Source: Candidatus Rokuibacteriota bacterium
GTDB lineage: Bacteria; Methylomirabilota; Methylomirabilia; Rokubacteriales; CSP1-6
DNA length: 64,000 nt
Assembly: GCA_003220435.1 (NCBI GenBank)
Contig: QHSL01000059.1
Location: forward strand, 1-64,000
Reading direction: 5' to 3'
Each line of letters opens with the position of its first letter. Position 1 is the stretch's first letter. Shown one piece after another: positions 16,556 through 25,215 of the stretch. A program made the translations under genes and the position numbers. The notes under the pieces were generated by a model that searched no databases, was not told the origin of the DNA, and was given only the letters and a program-made list of their open reading frames with translations.

Positions 16556-17221
16556 GTGACGCGCCGGACACGGATCACGCTCAAGGTGGTGGTGTGGGCG
16601 GGGTGTCTGGCTCCGCTGCTGCTCCTCGGCTACCGCGCGTGGACCGACGACCTCGGCGCCAACCCGATCAGCTTCGTCACCAACACGCTCGGCGACTGGA
16701 CGCTGCGGATCTTGCTGGCATCGCTCGCGATGACGCCGCTCCGCATCGTGTTCGGGCTCTCGTGGCCGATCACGCTCCGGCGGCTGCTCGGACTCTTCGC
16801 CTTCGCGTACGTGTGCCTGCACTTCTCGGTGTGGATCGTGCTGGACTTCTTCTTCGACTGGCCGCGGATGTGGGCTGACATCGTCAAGCGCCCCTACATC
16901 ACCCTGGGGATGCTGGCGCTCCTCTCGCTGACCCCGCTCGCGGCGACCTCCACCACCGGGATGATCCGGCGCCTCGGCGCGCGGACGTGGACGCGCCTGC
17001 ACCGTCTCGTGTACATCGCCGGCGCCTGCGCCGTGCTCCACTATCTCTGGCTGGCGAAGGTCGGCGTGACGGATCCCTACTGGTACGCGGGTGCGCTCCT
17101 CGTGCTGCTCGGAATTCGGGCGGGGGACTGGAGCCGGCGCGCAATCCGCCGTCGCACCGCCGCCGTCGCGGCGAGCGCGACCTCCGCTCGGCTCATAGAC
17201 CGAAAACGCTTTTCCCCGTGA
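16556..17221 (+). CDS. msrQ: Haem-binding membrane subunit MsrQ
   Basis: A 221-residue inner-membrane b-type cytochrome (YedZ family) that passes electrons from the quinone pool or a flavin reductase to MsrP. About six hydrophobic segments are seen, with haem-ligand histidines in CLHFSVWI, RLHRLVYIA and AVLHYLWLAK. The GTG at 16556 is seven bases after the msrP stop, so translation is coupled. Family length is normal. It is the last gene of the kinase/regulator/MsrPQ run; the next gene has its own -10 box. Confidence 0.94.
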   Translation: MTRRTRITLKVVVWAGCLAPLLLLGYRAWTDDLGANPISFVTNTLGDWTLRILLASLAMTPLRIVFGLSWPITLRRLLGLFAFAYVCLHFSVWIVLDFFFDWPRMWADIVKRPYITLGMLALLSLTPLAATSTTGMIRRLGARTWTRLHRLVYIAGACAVLHYLWLAKVGVTDPYWYAGALLVLLGIRAGDWSRRAIRRRTAAVAASATSARLIDRKRFSP

Positions 17222-17232
17222 ACGCCGCGCCG

Positions 17233-17238
17233 TAGTAT
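17233..17238 (+). promoter_or_regulatory. -10 box of the phosphonoacetate hydrolase gene
   Basis: TAGTAT lies just before the two candidate ATGs (17241 and 17250). The second would be at or near the expected first transcribed base. Confidence 0.4.
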
Positions 17239-17240
17239 CG

Positions 17241-18494
17241 ATGAGTCGCATGGGATCCGCCGCCGCGGTCTCCGTCAACGGTCGCGTCTACCGCGCGCCC
17301 GACCGTCCCGTCGTCGTCGTCTGCATCGACGGGTGCGAGCCGGAGTACTTCGAGCGTGGCATCGCCGCGGGCGCGACGCCCGCCGTGGCGCGCTTCCGGC
17401 GGGAGGGCGTCTACCGGCTCGCGCGGTCCGTCGTGCCGAGCTTCACGAACCCCAACAACCTCTCCATCGTCACCGGCGTGCCGCCGGCGATTCACGGGAT
17501 CTCGGGCAACTACTTCTACGACCACGCCACCGGCCAAGAAGTGATGATGAACGATCCGAAGTTCCTGCGCTGCCAGACCCTGCTGGCGGCGCTGTCGCGG
17601 GCCGGTGCGCGGCCGGCGGTGGTCACCGCGAAGGACAAGCTCCGCCGCCTGCTCGGCCATGAGATGGAGGGCATCTGCTTCTCCTCCGAGAAGGCGGACC
17701 AGACGACCAAGGCCGAGCACGGCATTGCGCGCGCCACCGACCTCGTGCCGATGGCGGTGCCGTCCGTCTACAGCGCGGAGCTCTCCGAGTACGTGCTGGC
17801 CGCGGGGCTCGAGCTGCTCCGTCGCGAACGGCCCGACGCGCTCTACCTGTCGCTGACCGACTACGTGCAGCACAAGCACGCGCCCGGTACCCCGGCCGCG
17901 ATCGACTTCTACGCGATGCTCGATCGCTACTTCGACGCGTTCGACCGCGCCGGCGCCGTGCTTGGCATCACGGCCGACCACGGCATGAACGCCAAATCCA
18001 ATCCGGACGGCACGCCGAAGGTCGTCTACCTGCGTCCCATCGTCGACGGGCTCGTGGGGCCCGGACGCGCCCGCGTGATTCTGCCGATCACCGATCCCTA
18101 CGTCGTCCACCACGGCGCGCTCGGCTCGTTCGCCACGGTGTATCTCGACGACCCGGCGCGGGGGTCCGCCGTCGCGGCGCGACTCGCCTCGACCCCGGGC
18201 GTCGCGGAGGTCTACGACAACGCGACCGGCTGCGCGCGGTTCGAGCTGCCGCGCGATCGGGTCGGCGACCTGATCGTCATCGGCGACGTCCACACCGTCC
18301 TCGGCAAGTCGCCCGAGGAGCACGATCTGTCGCTGCTCGAGGAGCCGCTCCGATCGCACGGCGGCGTCTCGGAGGAGACGGTGCCGTTCGTCATCAACCG
18401 CCCGCTCGATGACGCCCACGCGCGGCGGCTCGCCCGCGCCGACGACCTGAGAAACTTCGACATCTTCGACTATGCGCTGAACGGTGTCCCCTAG
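17241..18494 (+). CDS. phnA: Phosphonoacetate hydrolase
   Basis: A 417-residue alkaline-phosphatase-superfamily enzyme that splits the C-P bond of phosphonoacetate to acetate and phosphate. The binuclear zinc ligands and nucleophile are all recognisable: Asp in VVCIDGCE, Thr in FTNPNNLSIVTG, Asp and His in LTDYVQHKHAPGT, Asp-His in ITADHGMN and His in RSHGGVSEE. The segment GQEVMMNDPKFLRCQT is typical of this subfamily. It stands without phosphonate transport or aminotransferase genes. Two in-frame ATGs (17241, 17250) are possible starts. Confidence 0.9.
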   Translation: MSRMGSAAAVSVNGRVYRAPDRPVVVVCIDGCEPEYFERGIAAGATPAVARFRREGVYRLARSVVPSFTNPNNLSIVTGVPPAIHGISGNYFYDHATGQEVMMNDPKFLRCQTLLAALSRAGARPAVVTAKDKLRRLLGHEMEGICFSSEKADQTTKAEHGIARATDLVPMAVPSVYSAELSEYVLAAGLELLRRERPDALYLSLTDYVQHKHAPGTPAAIDFYAMLDRYFDAFDRAGAVLGITADHGMNAKSNPDGTPKVVYLRPIVDGLVGPGRARVILPITDPYVVHHGALGSFATVYLDDPARGSAVAARLASTPGVAEVYDNATGCARFELPRDRVGDLIVIGDVHTVLGKSPEEHDLSLLEEPLRSHGGVSEETVPFVINRPLDDAHARRLARADDLRNFDIFDYALNGVP

Positions 18495-19830
18495 GGTGAG
18501 GGCGGTGGCACGCGCCCGGCTCGGGCTCGGTGTCGTCCTGCTGCTCGCCGGCTGCGCGACGGCCGGCGCGATGGCACCTTCGCCCGCGGCGACGCCGACG
18601 CGCGAGGTGCTCCCGAACGGCGTCGTGCTGATCGTGCAGGAGCAGCGGGCCAGCGAGGTCGTCGCGCTCCAGCTGTGGATGCGCATGGGCGGTCGCGACG
18701 AGGCGACCGACGAGCTCGGCCTCGCCCACTACATCGAGCACATGCTCTTCAAGGGCACACCGACCCGACCTCCCGGGTCGATCGACACGCTGATCGAGGG
18801 CTTCGGGGGCACCAGCAACGCGTTCACCTCCTACGACACCACCCACTACGACTTCGTCGTCCCCACCGCGCACCTGCGCGCGGGCGTCGAGCTGCTGGCC
18901 GATCTGGCGGTCAATGCGAGCTTCCCGCCCGAGGAGATCGAGAGCGAGAAGAAGGTGGTCTTCGAGGAGATGAACCTCATCGAGGATGACCCCGAGAAGT
19001 TCCTGCTCCGGCGGCTCTACGAAGTGGCGTACTCGCCGCACCCGTACGGGCGTCCACTCCTCGGCCGGCGGGAGTTCATCGAGAAGCTCGACCGCGATCA
19101 GCTCCGGCGGTTCTACCGAAAGCACTTCGTGCCGAAGAGCATGGTGCTGGTCGTCGTCGGCGCGGCCGAGCCGACGCTGGTGCGGCGGCTCGTGGAGGCG
19201 ACCTTCGGCCGCGTCGAGCCGGCGGCGCCGTCCCGCGGCGCGACGCCGCCCGTTCCCACCTTCGGCCCCTCCCGACGTGTCGACGTGCGCCGGGCCGAGA
19301 AGCAGGCGTACCTGGGCCTCGCGTGGCAGACCGCGCCGCTGGCCAACGAGGACGTCTACGCCGTGGACCTCCTCACGTCCATCCTTGGCGACTCGCCGAG
19401 CTCCCGGCTGAACCAGACGGTCCGGGAGCGGCTGCGGCTGGTCGCGACGATCGAGGCCGGCTACGGCGCCTTCGAGAAGGCCGGGGTCGTCACCGTGACG
19501 GCGCGCCTGGAGCCGGCCGACCTCGACCGGGCGGAAGCCGCGATCCTCGACGTGATCCGGAAAGTGCGGGCGGAGGGCGTGACGGAGGCCGAGCGCCAGC
19601 GCGCGCTGATCACCGCGGAGTCCAGCTACGCTTTCGACATCGAGACCGCCGAGGGACTGGCGAAGACGTATGGGCAAGCGGAGACGACGTGGACCCTGGA
19701 CAACGAGCTGGCCTATCTCTCGCGGCTCCGCGGGATCACCGCCGCCCAGATCCAGGCGGTGGCGCGGAAGTACTTCGGCGACGACAACTACGCGCGGGTG
19801 CGGTTCGTCCCGGGCACGTCGTCGCGATGA
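18484..19830 (+). CDS. M16 family zinc metallopeptidase, active subunit (lipoprotein)
   Basis: A 448-residue pitrilysin-type protease. The inverted zinc motif HYIEH (in LAHYIEHMLFKGT) and the third ligand Glu about 75 residues downstream (SEKKVVFEEMN) are present, so it should be catalytic. A signal peptide with lipobox LLLAGC suggests a lipid-anchored envelope enzyme. The GTG at 18484 overlaps the phnA stop; GTG 18496 or 18505 are alternatives. The next gene encodes the inactive-type partner and overlaps its stop (ATGA). Confidence 0.9.
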   Translation: MSPRVRAVARARLGLGVVLLLAGCATAGAMAPSPAATPTREVLPNGVVLIVQEQRASEVVALQLWMRMGGRDEATDELGLAHYIEHMLFKGTPTRPPGSIDTLIEGFGGTSNAFTSYDTTHYDFVVPTAHLRAGVELLADLAVNASFPPEEIESEKKVVFEEMNLIEDDPEKFLLRRLYEVAYSPHPYGRPLLGRREFIEKLDRDQLRRFYRKHFVPKSMVLVVVGAAEPTLVRRLVEATFGRVEPAAPSRGATPPVPTFGPSRRVDVRRAEKQAYLGLAWQTAPLANEDVYAVDLLTSILGDSPSSRLNQTVRERLRLVATIEAGYGAFEKAGVVTVTARLEPADLDRAEAAILDVIRKVRAEGVTEAERQRALITAESSYAFDIETAEGLAKTYGQAETTWTLDNELAYLSRLRGITAAQIQAVARKYFGDDNYARVRFVPGTSSR

Positions 19831-21107
19831 CCCGGCTCGTCTTCGCCGTGCTGGCCGCCGGTCTGCTGGCGGCGCCGGCCGTGGCGCAGGAGAGCCGCGA
19901 GCGCCTCGACAACGGATTCACGGTCCTCGTGCGCGAGAACCCGGTGGCGCCGGTCGTCGCGGTGTCGCTGCTCGTCAAGATGGGCACGCGGTGGGAGGAG
20001 CCGGCCAACGCCGGGATCTCGAACTTCGTGCACGCGGTGATGGTCCGCGGCACCGCCAAGCGCACCGGCGCCGAGTTGGCAGAGTCGATCGCGGCCCTCG
20101 GCGGCAAGCTCAACGCGAAGGGCGAGGTGGACTACTCCGAGATCAGCGCGACGGCGCTGTCGCGCTTCTGGCGCGAGGTGCTCGGCTTCACCGCCGAGCT
20201 GGCGCTCGAGCCGAAGCTCGCCGCCGGAGAGGTCGACGGCGAGCGCGATTGGCTCCTGGGCCGGATCCAGAAGCGCCGCGACAACGCGCCGGCGCGCGCC
20301 TTCGACGAGTTCTTTGCGGCGCTCTACGGGCCGCACCCGTACGCAATCCCGGCGTTGGGCACGCCGGCGTCGCTCGCACGCATCGATCACCCGGCACTCG
20401 TCGCGTGGTATCGGCGGTTCTACCAGCCTGAGCGGATGACGCTCGCGGTGAGCGGGCAGATCTCGCCGGGCGAGGTCCTCGCCGAAGCCCGACGACTGTT
20501 CGGCGGCCTTCCGCGCGGCGCGGTCGTCGGCGAGCCGTCGCGGCCGGCGCCGGCGAACCGCGGCGAGCGGCGGACGTTCGAGCAACCCGCGCAGCAGGCG
20601 CAGATCCTGGCCGGCGGCCTGGCGCCGTCGCTCGACCATCCCGACCACGCTGCGGTCAAGGTCCTATCGACCGTGCTCGGCGGCGGGATGGCCGGCCGGC
20701 TCTTCGTCGAGCTCCGGGACAAGCGCGGCCTCGCCTACACCGCGGCCGCCTACTACGATCCGGTGGTCGATCCGGGAGCGCTCGTGCTCTACCTCGGCAC
20801 CGCGCCCGAGAACGCCACGAAGGCGGAGGAGGCACTCCTCCGGGAGGTCGAGCGGGTCCGGCGGGATCCCGTCGGCGTCGACGAGCTCAACCGGGCCAAG
20901 GGCTACCTGCTCGGCCGCTACGCGATGGATCGGCGGACGAACGAGCGACAGGCGTGGTACCTGGCCTTCTACGAGCTCGAGGGCGTCGGGCCAGACTATC
21001 CCGAGCGCTATCGACGGGCCGTCGAGGCGGTGACCCCGTCCGATGTGCTCCGGGTCGCCCGGCAGTATCTGGCGACTCTGACGACGGTGGTGTTGCGACC
21101 GCGCTAA
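19827..21107 (+). CDS. M16 family peptidase-like protein, inactive-type subunit
   Basis: A 426-residue M16 homologue with a signal peptide ending APAVAQ. The zinc motif is lost: the equivalent segment reads NFVHAVMVRGT, without the HxxEH pattern, while the C-terminal R/Y-containing region (LFVELRDKRGLAYTAAAYY) that shapes the substrate cavity is kept. This is the usual arrangement of an active/inactive heterodimer, as in bacterial PqqFG-type or mitochondrial processing peptidase pairs. It overlaps the active subunit gene by four bases. Confidence 0.88.
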   Translation: MTRLVFAVLAAGLLAAPAVAQESRERLDNGFTVLVRENPVAPVVAVSLLVKMGTRWEEPANAGISNFVHAVMVRGTAKRTGAELAESIAALGGKLNAKGEVDYSEISATALSRFWREVLGFTAELALEPKLAAGEVDGERDWLLGRIQKRRDNAPARAFDEFFAALYGPHPYAIPALGTPASLARIDHPALVAWYRRFYQPERMTLAVSGQISPGEVLAEARRLFGGLPRGAVVGEPSRPAPANRGERRTFEQPAQQAQILAGGLAPSLDHPDHAAVKVLSTVLGGGMAGRLFVELRDKRGLAYTAAAYYDPVVDPGALVLYLGTAPENATKAEEALLREVERVRRDPVGVDELNRAKGYLLGRYAMDRRTNERQAWYLAFYELEGVGPDYPERYRRAVEAVTPSDVLRVARQYLATLTTVVLRPR

Positions 21108-21110
21108 GCC

Positions 21111-21341
21111 CTACTCGGCTCTCTGGGCGCGCGCTTCCTCGGCCGCCTTGATCTCGTCGGCGAACAGAGCCGTCGTCAGCGGGCAGGGCGGCTTGTTCTC
21201 GTCGACGTACTGGCAATCGGTCTGGTTGCACTGCACGAAATAGCCTTGGGGGCGTCCGAAGCCGCCCGGGCGGCGAAGGCGGATCTGCACGGACTCGGAT
21301 ACCACACCACAGAAGAACTCGCGGGGTCGGCTGCGGCTCAC
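21111..21341 (-). CDS. Small cysteine-containing protein of unknown function
   Basis: A 76-residue protein with no signal peptide. Cysteines lie in FFCGVV, FVQCNQTDCQY and PPCPL (four in all), which could form a small metal site, and the C-terminus is an Ala/Glu-rich helix. I do not recognise a named family. The GTG at 21341 is chosen because the overlapping ATG two bases upstream runs straight into a stop. It ends three bases from the convergent M16 gene. Codon use looks normal for the window, which supports it as a real gene. Confidence 0.6.
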   Translation of the reverse strand: MSRSRPREFFCGVVSESVQIRLRRPGGFGRPQGYFVQCNQTDCQYVDENKPPCPLTTALFADEIKAAEEARAQRAE

Positions 21342-21474
21342 ATCGTCTCCTCAGTGGGAATGATCGTCAGCGCACTCGGTGATCACGCCAGACCACCATA
21401 CGCCAGGAGCGGCGTCCGACACAATACGGACGGCGAAATTCGCGACTGGCTCGCCCCCGGGCAAATTCTGTCGA

Positions 21475-21502
21475 TTGCGTTGCCCGAATCTCGCTATATA
21501 GT
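21475..21502 (+). promoter_or_regulatory. Promoter of the mlaA-like operon
   Basis: TTGCGT (-35) and TATAGT (-10) are separated by 16 bases, in a locally A/T-rich stretch. Transcription would start near 21509, leaving a leader of about 57 bases before the GTG at 21566, which has its own Shine-Dalgarno. Confidence 0.55.
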
Positions 21503-21565
21503 GTGGTGACTCGCGAGCGCATCCGCGACGTCGAGACACCAGCTGATCGGAAGGAGAGGCTCTTC

Positions 21566-22498
21566 GTGCGTCGGTTCCTCATGGTCGGGGTCGCGGCGGT
21601 CGTGTTCGGCGGGTGCGGTACCCTTTCAGCAGCCTTTCGGACCGAGTCCACGCTTCTCACCGTGTCCCAGCCGGTCACTCCGCCCGAGGCGGCCGAGCCG
21701 GAGCCCCAGCCGGCCGCGCAGGTCGTCGCGGCGATCGAAGCGAAGGCATCCGAGGACGCTCCCGAGCTCGACTCCAGCATACTGCTGCTGTCCGTCGGCT
21801 CGGACACGGGCGAGGGCGGCGACCAGCTCATCATCGCGCAGACTCAGCGCTCGGCCCAAGAGAAGGTCGAGAGCATCGGCGCGAACGACTCGGAGGAGGA
21901 GTACGACCCGTGGGAGCGGTTCAACGAGACGATGTTCGAGTTCAACCGGAAGCTGGACCGGTACGCGCTGAAGCCGGCCGCGCAGGTGTACAACGTCATC
22001 ATGCCCGAGCCGTTCCAGGTCCTGATCGCGAACGGCTTCGACAACATCAGCTTCGTGCCACGCGCGGTCAACAGCCTGCTCCAGTGGAAGTGGCGCGCCG
22101 CCGGCCGCGAGGTCTCGCGCTTCCTGATCAACAGCACCGCCGGCATCGGCGGGCTGTTCGACGCGGCGAAGTACTGGGGGATCGAGAAGAGCCGCGAGGA
22201 CTTCGGACAAACCCTCGGCGTCTGGGGCGTGGGTCCCGGCCCCTATCTCATCCTGCCGTTCATGGAGCCGCTGACCGTGCGCGATGGGATCGGCAAGGCC
22301 GTCGACGGCGTCATGGATCCGCTCTCCTACGTGCTGCCGTTCCTCTGGGTCCGTCTCAGCCTGAAGATCGGTGAGACGGTCAACGACCGGGCGTTGAACC
22401 TCGAGCTGTACCAGGGATTCGAGGAGAGCGTCATCGACATGTACAGCGCGGTCCGTCACGGCTATCTCCGGCGCCGGGAGCAGCTGATCAAGGAATAA
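21566..22498 (+). CDS. mlaA: MlaA/VacJ-family outer-membrane lipoprotein
   Basis: A 310-residue lipoprotein (lipobox FGGC near residue 17). After an acidic, low-complexity linker of about 100 residues it has the MlaA domain: DPWERFNETMFEFNRKLDRY, then NSLLQWKWRAAGREVSRFLINSTAG, EDFGQTLGVWGVGPGPYLILP and the DPLSYV region. MlaA removes misplaced phospholipids from the outer leaflet with porins and MlaC. GTG 21566 is preferred to upstream codons because a Shine-Dalgarno AAGGAGAGG precedes it. The linker is longer than in E. coli. Confidence 0.9.
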   Translation: MRRFLMVGVAAVVFGGCGTLSAAFRTESTLLTVSQPVTPPEAAEPEPQPAAQVVAAIEAKASEDAPELDSSILLLSVGSDTGEGGDQLIIAQTQRSAQEKVESIGANDSEEEYDPWERFNETMFEFNRKLDRYALKPAAQVYNVIMPEPFQVLIANGFDNISFVPRAVNSLLQWKWRAAGREVSRFLINSTAGIGGLFDAAKYWGIEKSREDFGQTLGVWGVGPGPYLILPFMEPLTVRDGIGKAVDGVMDPLSYVLPFLWVRLSLKIGETVNDRALNLELYQGFEESVIDMYSAVRHGYLRRREQLIKE

Positions 22499-22499
22499 C

Positions 22500-23438
22500 G
22501 TGAGAGGGCGCCGTACCCTCCACGCGCTCGCGGTCGCGCTGATCCTCTCGGGCTGTGTCGTCTGGACCTCCCTCGCTCCGCGCTTCCAGCCGGCTCCGCC
22601 GGCGGCGGCCGGCGTTCACGATCTCGAAGCCGGCCGCGCGCTCTACGTCCGGTACTGCGCCGTGTGCCACGGGCAGACCGGGCGCGGCGACGGGACGTCG
22701 GCCGCCGGGTTCGCGACCAAGCCGGCGGATCTGACCGACGGTCGGCTCATGAACGCACTTCCCGACGAGTTCCTGGTCGGGATCGTGCTGCGGGGAGGGG
22801 CCGCCGAAGGGCTCTCGCCCGCGATGCCGCCGTTCTCGGGATTTCTCGGCGCCGCGCAAGCTCGCCAGGTGATCCTGCACGTGCGCGCGATCGCGTCACC
22901 ACCGTTCCGCCCCGAGATGGCGCCGCCGCTCGTCACGGCGCCGCGCGCGCCGCGCCAGCCCATTTTCTTCAGCCACGTGATCCACGCCGGGTCGTTCCAG
23001 CTCGCGTGTCAGTACTGTCACGCCGACGCGCGCCGCTCGGAGTACGCCGGGCTTCCCTCGGTCGAGCGGTGTATGGGCTGCCACAAGATCATCGGCGCCC
23101 AAGACAATCCTGAGATCGCCAAGCTCCACGACTTCGCGCGCCGCGGCCGGCCGATCCCGTGGGTCCGTGTCTTCAAGGTGCCGGAGTTCACGTTCTTCCC
23201 GCACGCGCCGCACGTGCGGTTCCCCGTCGCCTGCCAGACGTGTCACGGCCCCATCGAGCGTATGCGGGTCGTCGCGGCGGACACGGGTCCGGCGCTGCTC
23301 CACGATCTGAAGATCCTGGCCGGTTTCAGGCCGCCGCCGCGGGTCCTCACGATGGGCTGGTGCATCGCGTGCCACCGCGAGCAGAACGCAACGCGCGCGG
23401 CCCGCGCGCCGCTCGACTGTGTGACCTGCCACCACTGA
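22500..23438 (+). CDS. Six-haem c-type cytochrome (class I plus class III-like fusion)
   Basis: A 312-residue exported cytochrome with a lipobox-like LILSGC signal. Residues 40-130 form a single-haem class I domain (YCAVCHGQTGRGDG, Met ligand in PAMPPFSG). Residues 150-312 hold five further CxxCH sites (CQYCH, CMGCH, CQTCH, CIACH, CVTCH) with free His ligands such as FSHVIHAG and FPHAPHVRF, like cytochrome c7/ActA-type modules. It begins one base after the mlaA stop. A role in periplasmic electron transfer is certain in kind; partners are unknown. Confidence 0.87.
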   Translation: MRGRRTLHALAVALILSGCVVWTSLAPRFQPAPPAAAGVHDLEAGRALYVRYCAVCHGQTGRGDGTSAAGFATKPADLTDGRLMNALPDEFLVGIVLRGGAAEGLSPAMPPFSGFLGAAQARQVILHVRAIASPPFRPEMAPPLVTAPRAPRQPIFFSHVIHAGSFQLACQYCHADARRSEYAGLPSVERCMGCHKIIGAQDNPEIAKLHDFARRGRPIPWVRVFKVPEFTFFPHAPHVRFPVACQTCHGPIERMRVVAADTGPALLHDLKILAGFRPPPRVLTMGWCIACHREQNATRAARAPLDCVTCHH

Positions 23439-23583
23439 CTCACTGGTCACGAAGTATCCGGAATCGACCTGATCGCCGCCCTCAGCGACGGGTCCCTTCC
23501 GTTGGGGTGATCCTGCGCCAACACACGACGGACAGGGGCGGTTCCGGTGGTAAGAAATTGGACGAACAACCCGGTGGATCAGC

Positions 23584-23589
23584 TATTTT
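23584..23589 (+). promoter_or_regulatory. -10 box of the NtrC-type regulator gene
   Basis: TATTTT ends 7 bases before the ATG at 23597, in an A/T-rich pocket; TTGGAC lies 20 bases upstream, a little too far for a standard -35. Leaderless expression is likely. Confidence 0.4.
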
Positions 23590-23596
23590 AGCCAGT

Positions 23597-24946
23597 ATGG
23601 ATAATATCCTGGTCGTGGACGACGAACGGAACATCCGTACGCTCTGTTCGCGCGTGCTAGCAGGCGACCAGATCGAGGTCCACGGCGTCGGCACCGGGAA
23701 GGATGGGCTCCAGACGGCCGACGAGGTGAGCCCCGACCTGGTTCTCCTCGACCTGAGGCTTCCGGATATGGACGGCATCGAGGTGCTCCGAACCATTAAG
23801 GGGAAGCACCCGGACACCGCGGTCATCATCATCACCGGGTTCGGCCAGATCCAGAGCGCGGTGGAAGCGATGAAGGCCGGCGCCACCGACTACCTGGAGA
23901 AGCCCTTCGAGCACCTCGACAAGCTCAAGCTCGCGGTGGCGCGCGCGCTCGAGGAGGTTCGGGCCCGCCGTGAGATCCAGCGGCTGCATCGGCTTCAAGA
24001 GAAGGAATACCGGGTCGACCAGCTCATCGGCGACTCCGACAGTACGCGCCGCCTGCGCGACCTCATCGGCAAGCTCGCGCGCAGCGAGGCGGCGACGATC
24101 CTGATCCACGGCGAGAGTGGCACCGGCAAGGAGCTCGTCGCGCGCGGGCTGCACTACGAGAGCGCGCGACGCGATTCCCCGTTCATGGAGGTCAACTGCG
24201 CCGCGATCACCGAGACGCTGTTCGAGAGCGAGCTGTTCGGCCACGAGAGGGGCGCGTTCACCGACGCCAAAGCCGCGAAGAAGGGGCTGATGGAGCTGGC
24301 CGACCGCGGCACGCTGTTCCTCGACGAGGTCAGCGAGATGTCGCTCAACAGCCAGGCGAAGTTCCTCCGGGTCCTGCAGGAGCGCGTGCTCAGGCGCGTG
24401 GGCGGAACGCGTGACATCAAGGTGGATCTCAGGATCATCGCCGCGACCAATCGCCCACTCGAGACGCGCGTGAAGGAAGGCCAGTTCCGCGAGGACCTGT
24501 TCTACCGGCTCAACGTGATCCCGATCCACATCCCGCCGCTGCGCGAGCGACGGGACGACGTGCTCCCGCTGTCGCGGGCCTTCGTCCTCGACGCGAACAC
24601 ACGCTTTCACAAGTCGATCAAGGGCTTCACGCCGGACGCCGAGCGGCTCATGGCCGGCTACCACTGGCCCGGCAACGTGCGGGAGCTCCGGAATCTGATC
24701 GAGCGCCTGGTCATTCTCGGCAGCACAGAGCTCATCGAGCCGCAACACCTGCCGGCGCAGTTTGCCACCCAAGTTCGACAGCAGGTTGTCACGGAGTCGT
24801 CCGGCGAGGAGCCGCGGACCCTTGCGGACGTCGAGCGAGCCTACATCGCCCAGATCATGCAGCGGGTGGAGTCGAACAAGAGTAAAGCCGCGAAAATCCT
24901 TGGGATATCCCGCCAGACTCTTCGCAAGAAGCTGATGGAAGAGTGA
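23597..24946 (+). CDS. NtrC-family sigma-54-dependent response regulator
   Basis: A 449-residue activator: receiver (residues 1-120; Asp in LVLLDLRLPDMDG, Lys in YLEKPFE), AAA+ ATPase (residues 145-375; Walker A GESGTGKE, Walker B GTLFLDEVSEM), and a C-terminal Fis-type helix-turn-helix (KSKAAKILGISRQTLRKKL). The sigma-54 contact loop reads GAFTDA rather than the usual GAFTGA, a variant that occurs in some active members. No partner kinase is adjacent; the large kinases at 31643 and 33781 are candidates. The A/T-rich gap upstream may hold its promoter. Confidence 0.92.
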   Translation: MDNILVVDDERNIRTLCSRVLAGDQIEVHGVGTGKDGLQTADEVSPDLVLLDLRLPDMDGIEVLRTIKGKHPDTAVIIITGFGQIQSAVEAMKAGATDYLEKPFEHLDKLKLAVARALEEVRARREIQRLHRLQEKEYRVDQLIGDSDSTRRLRDLIGKLARSEAATILIHGESGTGKELVARGLHYESARRDSPFMEVNCAAITETLFESELFGHERGAFTDAKAAKKGLMELADRGTLFLDEVSEMSLNSQAKFLRVLQERVLRRVGGTRDIKVDLRIIAATNRPLETRVKEGQFREDLFYRLNVIPIHIPPLRERRDDVLPLSRAFVLDANTRFHKSIKGFTPDAERLMAGYHWPGNVRELRNLIERLVILGSTELIEPQHLPAQFATQVRQQVVTESSGEEPRTLADVERAYIAQIMQRVESNKSKAAKILGISRQTLRKKLMEE

Positions 24947-25215
24947 CCCGCCCGACCAATCCATCGCCAGTGGTGAGTTCTTCGCCACGCTCGATCCTGG
25001 TTTCCGGTAATCCTCAAGTCTCTGAAATTCAAGCCTTTCCGGAAAGCGTTTCGCCAGATCGAAGAAATCCTGGCTACTAATCAGCCAATCGAGCCCCGAG
25101 CCGGAAATCGGGAATCTCCATATTTCCCCGCCACTTATTCTGGTGGATACCCTTGGTCTCCCGTTTGCTTTATCCCCAAGCGAGGCTCGCATCCGAGAAG
25201 CCACGGGAGATGACG
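24947..25215. other. A/T-richer intergenic region with TTTCCGG motifs
   Basis: No gene is seen in these 269 bases. The base composition is clearly less G+C-rich than the flanks. It holds TTTCCGG at 25001, the palindrome TTTCCGGAAA at 25036-25045, TAATCAGCCA at 25078-25087 and CCGGAAAT at 25101-25108. The last three recur in the same order in the other long gap (36578-36633), which suggests a shared regulatory region. Confidence 0.5.

Noticed and set aside
21246-21509. Plus-strand 87-codon frame between the M16 and mlaA genes
   Set aside because: It overlaps the small minus-strand Cys-containing gene and the mlaA promoter, has no recognisable domain and no good ribosome site.
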